Origin: Limnospira sp050045915
GTDB lineage: Bacteria; Cyanobacteriota; Cyanobacteriia; Cyanobacteriales; Microcoleaceae
DNA length: 9,120 nucleotides
Assembly: GCA_050045915.1 (NCBI GenBank)
Contig: JBNGCR010000216.1
Location: 1-9,120, forward strand
Reading direction: 5' to 3'
Part shown: positions 5,126 through 9,120 of the stretch, in pieces
How the letters are laid out: each line of letters opens with the position of its first letter
How positions within the stretch are numbered: the first letter of the stretch is position 1
The notes under the pieces: generated by a model
Seen by the model: only the letters and a program-made list of their open reading frames with translations
Database searches by the model: none
Told to the model about the DNA's origin: nothing
Translations under genes and position numbers: made by a program

Positions 5126-7320
5126 ATGTGGACGAAAAGCGGGTGGTCTATCTGGGTGGCGATCGCGGGTTTTTACGCTCCGGCGGGATGGGCTCAACTC
5201 CCGGCATTGGCGGAGCCGACACTCATCGCCCAACAGTCCGATTCGGGCGCGGCGGATGCCAGCTACCAAAGGGGATTGAAACTGTTTCAGCAAGGGACGG
5301 CAGAATCGCTGCGGGCCGCAATTCCCGATTTTGAGGAGGCGGCGAGGTTGTACGAACGGGCGGGCGATCGCACCAACCAAGCTTTCGCTCAACTGGCATT
5401 GGGTCGAGTCCACGATCTTTTGGGGGAAAAGCAACAAGCCCTGGAGTATTACGAGCAAGCGCTACCTTTATTTCAAGCGGTGGGCGATCGCTCNNNNNNN
5501 NNNNNNNNNNNNNNNNNNNNNNNNNNNNNNNNNNNNNNNNNNNNNNNNNNNNNNNNNNNNNNNNNNNNNNNNNNNNNNNNNNNNNNNNNNNNNCCACCCT
5601 CGGCAACATTGCTTTTCTCCAACGTTCCCAAGGCTCACTCACCGAAGCCCTTGCCAACATGGAACAGGCGATTGGCTTAATTGAAGAACTCCGCAGCCTC
5701 GCCCCATCTGGCGAACTCCGCCAAACCTTTTTCTCCACCGTTCAAGACCGTTACCAGTTCTACATTGAGCTATTGATGCAACTGCATCAACAAAACCCCG
5801 ATCGCGGTTACGACGCCCTCGCATTCCACGCCAGCGAGCGATCGCGCGCCCGGACCCTGTTGGAATTGCTGCGGGAAGCCAACGCCGATATCCGCCAAGG
5901 TGTCGATCCGGAATTGGTGGCCGAAGAACGCCGTTTGCAACAAAAACTCGATGCCGCAGAAACCCGCCGCCTGGAAATTTTCGGCGACGACAATTCCACC
6001 CGCACCCAAAAGGAAAATATCGAAGCGGAACTCGCCGAACTTTTGGAACAGTACGAAGAAATCCGAGCCCGAATTCGCGCCGCCAGTCCCCGCTACGCCG
6101 CCCTCACCCAACCGCAACCGCTGACGTTGGTGGACGTGCAACAACAGGTGGTGGACGAAGAGACGGTTTTGTTGCAGTATTCCTTGGGGGAAGAAAGCAG
6201 CTATCTCTGGGTCGTCACCCCCACGGAAATGACCGTCCACGAACTGCCGGGGCGAGAAGAAATTGAAGCCAAAGCGGATGATTTTCTGTACGCCATCACC
6301 AGTGTTACCCGACGCGACAATCCGCGCTGGGTGAATGCCGCCGCCCGGGAATTGAGCGAAATGATACTGCAACCCGCCGCCGATCACTTGCAGAAAAAAC
6401 GACTGTTAATTTCCGCCGACGGTATCTTGCAAAATATCCCCTTTTCTGCCCTGACGATTTCTCGGGGGGAGGACTACGAACCGCTGATCGAACAGTATGA
6501 AATTGTGCGATCGCCCTCCGCTTCTGCGATCGCCCAAATTCGCCAAGATACAGCCTCCCGAACCCCGGCAACTAAAACCCTCGCCGTCTTCGCCGACCCG
6601 GTCTTTACCCCCGACGACGAACGGGTAAAAACCCCCGTCGCCGCCACCCCACCGGACGAGTTATTGCTGGCGGCAATACCCGAGCCCAGAGGCGAGACTC
6701 GGGACGCGGTAGATGGGTGGGCCCGCCTCGAATATACCCGCACGGAAGCGGAAACCATTTTGGGGTTGGTTCCGGAAACCGAAAGCACCGCCGCCTTCGA
6801 TTTCGACGCCAATTTGGAGGCGATTCTCAACTCCGAAGAATTGCAAGATTATCAAATTATTCACTTCGCCACCCACGGCTTCGCCAACGGCCGCAATCCG
6901 GCGCTGTCGGGGCTGGTTTTTTCTCTGATTGACGAAGGGGGAAATTGGCAAAACGGCTATTTGCGGTTGAACGATATTTTCAACTTGAATTTGCCCGCCG
7001 AATTGGTGGTGTTGAGCGCCTGTCAGACAGCTTTGGGGCGGGATTTGAAAGGGGAAGGAATGGTGGGAATTACCCGGGGTTTCATGTACGCCGGATCGCC
7101 GAGGTTGGTGGCTTCTCTGTGGTTCGTAGACGATCTGGGAACGTCGGTTTTGATGTCGAAGTTTTACCAAAAGATACTGTCCGAAAATTTGTCGCCCGTA
7201 GAAGCGATGCGATCGGCGCAGTTGGAAATGTTGGCGAGTTCGGAGTACAATTCCCCCTATTATTGGGCGGGATTTACCTTTCAGGGGGAGTGGAATGATA
7301 GCGCTGTGCGCGGGGAGTAG
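5126..7320 (+). CDS. Exported TPR-CHAT domain protein (caspase-like), interrupted by a sequence gap
   Basis: The N-terminus has Lys4, a hydrophobic stretch (about residues 7-23) and likely cleavage after Trp-Ala (23) or Ala-Leu-Ala (29), so export is probable. TPRs follow, with a 40-residue period marked by recurring G-D-R and E-Y-Y-E-Q-A-L-P-L-F; the 100-N gap interrupts them. After the gap come a last TPR (T-L-G-N-I-A), a helical, charged linker with likely coiled coil (about 5930-6090), and a CHAT domain. This has I-S-A-D-G-x-L-x-x-I-P-F, the catalytic His in F-A-T-H-G (codon 6874-6876) and the catalytic Cys in L-S-A-C-Q-T-A (codon 7021-7023), so the dyad is intact. CHAT proteins are caspase/separase-fold peptidases; the substrate is not known and no partner gene is adjacent. 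Frame before and after the gap differs by count, but this follows from the placeholder length. A TTG at 5105 is an alternative start. The C-terminus overlaps a dispersed 14-mer. Confidence 0.9.
5494..5593. other. Scaffold gap of 100 N inside the TPR region
   Basis: Exactly 100 N, a placeholder. The left edge lies two bases after a HIP1 octamer. TPR coding sequence is on both sides, in different frames by count, so the true length is congruent to 2 modulo 3 if the gene is intact. Confidence 0.98.
7298..7311. repeat. ATAGCGCTGTGCGC short repeat, copy 2
   Basis: Identical to 3947-3960. It lies within the last codons of the CHAT gene and supplies most of its terminal D-S-A-V-R-G-E. Confidence 0.6.
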
Positions 7321-7378
7321 GAAAAGTAAAAAGTGAGATCGAATCCGGTTGAATAGTCAGATCGCTGTCTCCGAGTTC

Positions 7379-7435
7379 ACCCGCCTTGAAATGAATTTCA
7401 AGGCTCATAGCGAAAGTCCACTCAAGTGGACTCGG
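7379..7435. repeat. Dispersed double-hairpin repeat, family A, copy 2
   Basis: First hairpin CCTTGAAAT/ATTTCAAGG (7384-7392 and 7395-7403) is identical to copy 1. The second is AGTCCACT/AGTGGACT (7415-7422 and 7425-7432). It lies between the convergent CHAT and lipid kinase genes, where the hairpins could end transcripts from both sides, although T-runs are absent. Confidence 0.82.
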
Positions 7436-7492
7436 CTCAAAGAGGCGCAATGGCGGAAGTGCCGAATTTACCAAGTCTGCATTTTGGCTCTA

Positions 7493-8833
7493 TTACCCAT
7501 TGCCCATGATTTGATCGCTTTCATCTTCCATATCTTCCGGGGAGGCGAAGTTGGGAAGTGTCGCCGGGGCGATGATTTTTAACCCCTTGGGAATGCATTC
7601 GATTTCCAAAGGAGTCGTGCCGATAATTTCGCCGTCCAAAACCACTTTTTGGGCGGGTTCGGTTTTGATTTTCACCCGCTTCGCCCGCAGCCCGATCATG
7701 TTATCCCGCTGGGTTCCGGTTTTGAGCAGTGCCGACCCAAACAGTTCCATCATACCCGCGATCGCCCGCATTTTGTTCAACTTTTGATTTTGGGTGGAAA
7801 CGAACATCATCACTTCCAACAGGCCGTCGTCGGGGATCACCTGTCCCAACCCCTGGGCGAGGATCGAAGTCGGGGGGGCGGCGTTAGCGACGGTGACGGC
7901 GCCGGACTGGACGCGGGTGGTGGTCCCGTCGATCTCGATTTCCGTTTCAAATAACGTCTGCTCGTCGAGCTGTTGCAACCCCGCCATGACGTAAGCCAGA
8001 GGCCCCCACCGCTGTTTCGTTTCGCGATCAGCTTTGCTGATGGTTTCCGCCTCGTAGCCGATACCGGCCAGCAGGATCATGGGATGATCGTTGCAGCGGG
8101 CGGCATCCATGATGCGAGTCACCCCGGCAATGATGGTATTGCAGGCGCCGCGAACGGTGCCGGGAATGCCGAGGGCCATACAAAAGGCATTGGCCGTCCC
8201 CCGGGGAATCACAGCCAGGGGGACATCGGTTCCGATCACCGCCCCCGCCACCGCCGAAACGGTCCCGTCTCCCCCCGAGGCGATCACCAGGTCAGGTTCC
8301 GCCTCGACGGCCTGTCTCGCCAGTTGTTCGGCTCCCACATCGGGGGTGGTGAAGCAAACTTTCAGGTGGATATGGGGTTCCAACAATTGCCGGATCAGCA
8401 CCAAATCCTGCTGGGGATTGCCGGTCCCGGAAACGGGGTTGAAGATGAGGTGGGCGGTCCGGTGGCGGGTGAGGCCGCTCAACAGGGCTGTGGCGGTCGC
8501 CAGGTTGGTGGCGAAGGGGAGGTTGTGGAGGTTGCAAGCCCGGATCAGGGTTTGAATTTCCGGGGCCTGCAGGGGAAGGCCGGGGTCGAGCAGGAAAATT
8601 AAGGCGGCGATTTCGTCGCCTTGCAGGATGCGGGCAGCCAGTTCCAGGTCGCCCCCCCGTTGGAAGGAGGAGAGTACCTCGACTTCGAGCCCGGTGCCCT
8701 GCAGGAGGTATTGGGCGGTTCTTTCCGGGGCGACGAACTGGTAGCGAGAGAGGGCGATCTGGTGGTCTTGGATGAACTGAACCAAGGACTCCCGCTGACT
8801 TTCGTGGGCGATAAGGGCGATCGTTGTAGACAT
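7493..8833 (-). CDS. YegS/DAGK-family lipid kinase with N-terminal methylglyoxal-synthase-like domain
   Basis: The protein has 446 residues. Residues 1-120 resemble methylglyoxal synthase (I-A-L-I-A-H at 5-10, G-G-D at 60-62, F-L-L-D-P at 80-84, L-P-F-A-T-N-L-A-T-A at 105-114). Key positions differ from active synthases: the Asp after His10 is Glu, and the His-x-P-D segment is Q-A-P-E, so this domain is probably not a functional synthase and may bind a phosphate ligand. Residues about 125-425 are a diacylglycerol/lipid kinase: N-P-V-S-G (132-136), the nucleotide-binding G-G-D-G-T (187-191), and P-R-G-T-A-N (210-215), followed by the beta-rich C-terminal domain with V-L-D-G-E (398-402). The expected reaction is ATP-dependent phosphorylation of a lipid or diacylglycerol; the true substrate is unknown. 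No signal peptide. The acidic tail (433-440) is not conserved-looking. The ATG at 8833 has no strong Shine-Dalgarno. It converges on the CHAT gene and lies 80 bp downstream of the hydrolase remnant. Confidence 0.9.
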   Translation of the reverse strand: MSTTIALIAHESQRESLVQFIQDHQIALSRYQFVAPERTAQYLLQGTGLEVEVLSSFQRGGDLELAARILQGDEIAALIFLLDPGLPLQAPEIQTLIRACNLHNLPFATNLATATALLSGLTRHRTAHLIFNPVSGTGNPQQDLVLIRQLLEPHIHLKVCFTTPDVGAEQLARQAVEAEPDLVIASGGDGTVSAVAGAVIGTDVPLAVIPRGTANAFCMALGIPGTVRGACNTIIAGVTRIMDAARCNDHPMILLAGIGYEAETISKADRETKQRWGPLAYVMAGLQQLDEQTLFETEIEIDGTTTRVQSGAVTVANAAPPTSILAQGLGQVIPDDGLLEVMMFVSTQNQKLNKMRAIAGMMELFGSALLKTGTQRDNMIGLRAKRVKIKTEPAQKVVLDGEIIGTTPLEIECIPKGLKIIAPATLPNFASPEDMEDESDQIMGNG

Positions 8834-8913
8834 GGCAGGTCAGATAATTGGAAATATTTTAAATGGACTGTGAGCTTTTATGGGAGATTATCTCCGAACT
8901 GTTCTGGCGATCG

Positions 8914-9068
8914 CTACAATTCCAAAAACTTTTTGATGTGTTCCCAGATGTCCGGCAGAACGTTACCCAAACTGTGGTCGTCTTCGAGTTCCACCAGTTC
9001 CACCCAGGAGCGATCGCGGGCGAAATCCCGGCTACTCTGGATGGGGATGACTTCATCTTGGGTTCCGT
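8914..9068 (-). pseudogene. 3' remnant of an alpha/beta hydrolase gene, truncated by an insertion element
   Basis: About 50 codons are left, starting at G-T-Q-D-E-V-I-P-I and ending E-H-I-K-K-F-L-E-L-stop (TAG at plus 8914-8916). D-E-V-I-P-I and the later D-D-H-S-L match the Asp and His regions at the C-terminus of alpha/beta hydrolases such as YqiA-like esterases (G-x-x-D-x-x-V-P and D-x-H). The nucleophile-Ser half is missing. Upstream in the same frame, the sequence changes to an IS-like end and hits a TAG within about ten codons, so the coding frame is broken. The break falls where the family usually has His-Gly before the Asp. It lies 80 bp upstream of the lipid kinase. It could not encode a working enzyme from this fragment. 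Confidence 0.72.
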
Positions 9069-9120
9069 TTGACTTCTCCCCGGTCTAAAGACGCGGGGAT
9101 TCTTAAGCAGTCCAAAACTG
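9069..9120 (-). mobile_element. Right end of an IS200/IS605-family-like element (continues beyond window)
   Basis: Read on the minus strand, a C/G-rich hairpin (TCCCCGCGTCTTTAGACCGGGG) is followed by AGAAGTCAA and then hydrolase sequence. Such a hairpin followed by a TCAA-type terminus is typical of the right end of IS200/IS605 elements carrying tnpB. One arm lacks a base: CCCCGCGTCT on one side, CCCCG-GTCT on the plus strand of the other (plus 9078-9086 against 9089-9098), leaving a bulge. No terminal inverted repeat is expected in this family. Any transposase or tnpB would lie at higher coordinates, outside the window. Confidence 0.65.

Noticed and set aside
5105..7320. Frameshifted CHAT pseudogene
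   Set aside because: The frame change coincides exactly with a 100-N placeholder; coding sequence on both sides is intact and the catalytic dyad is present.
7973..8602. 209-codon plus-strand frame
   Set aside because: Antisense to the lipid kinase, with no recognisable domain and G/H/R-rich composition expected of a shadow frame.
8859..9056. 65-codon minus-strand frame at the right end
   Set aside because: A different minus frame gives the recognisable hydrolase C-terminus D-E-V-I-P-I and D-D-H; this one shows no family features.

Overview
The window reads as a chromosomal segment of a cyanobacterium. The main evidence is about eighteen copies of the HIP1 octamer GCGATCGC in under 9 kb, together with heptameric tandem repeats, several dispersed palindromic repeat families, and gene types typical of filamentous cyanobacteria (TPR-CHAT protein, WG-repeat protein, NtcA-like Crp/Fnr regulator). 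Species cannot be assigned from the sequence alone. Two runs of exactly 100 N (2632-2731 and 5494-5593) are scaffold gaps, and both fall inside genes made of tandem protein repeats.

Layout. Positions 1-360 carry no confident gene, but hold a GGAGGCGGA tandem repeat, two dispersed palindromic repeats and a heptamer array. Three genes then follow on the minus strand, in transcription order: a short Crp/Fnr-type regulator (3792-3235), a WG-repeat protein (3051-2275, broken by the first gap) and an unusual fusion of HEAT repeats to a cysteine phosphatase domain (1944-361). A 523-bp divergent intergenic region (3793-4315) holds a MITE-like inverted-repeat element and a heptamer array. It leads into a plus-strand transaldolase/fructose-6-phosphate aldolase-like gene (4316-4954). 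Next on the plus strand is a secreted TPR-CHAT protease-like gene (5126-7320, broken by the second gap). Convergent to it is a minus-strand lipid kinase with an N-terminal methylglyoxal-synthase-like domain (8833-7493). The right edge holds the last 50 or so codons of an alpha/beta hydrolase (9068-8914), cut off by what looks like the end of an IS200/IS605-family element that runs out of the window.

How the genes fit together. No single pathway links them. The regulator, WG protein and HEAT-phosphatase share a strand and could be co-regulated, but the spacers of 183 and 330 bp contain promoter-like and repeat sequences, so one operon is not established. The aldolase and the CHAT gene share a strand but are separated by repeats. 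The hydrolase fragment lies 80 bp upstream of the lipid kinase in the same direction and may once have been co-transcribed with it.

Most interesting points: the HEAT-phosphatase fusion; the IS end inside the hydrolase gene, where an adjacent TnpB guide RNA, if present, would read hydrolase sequence; the two gaps, whose true lengths can be predicted from repeat periodicity; and paired hairpin repeats whose stems differ by compensatory changes between copies. I do not see a complete novel defence or mobile system within these bounds.
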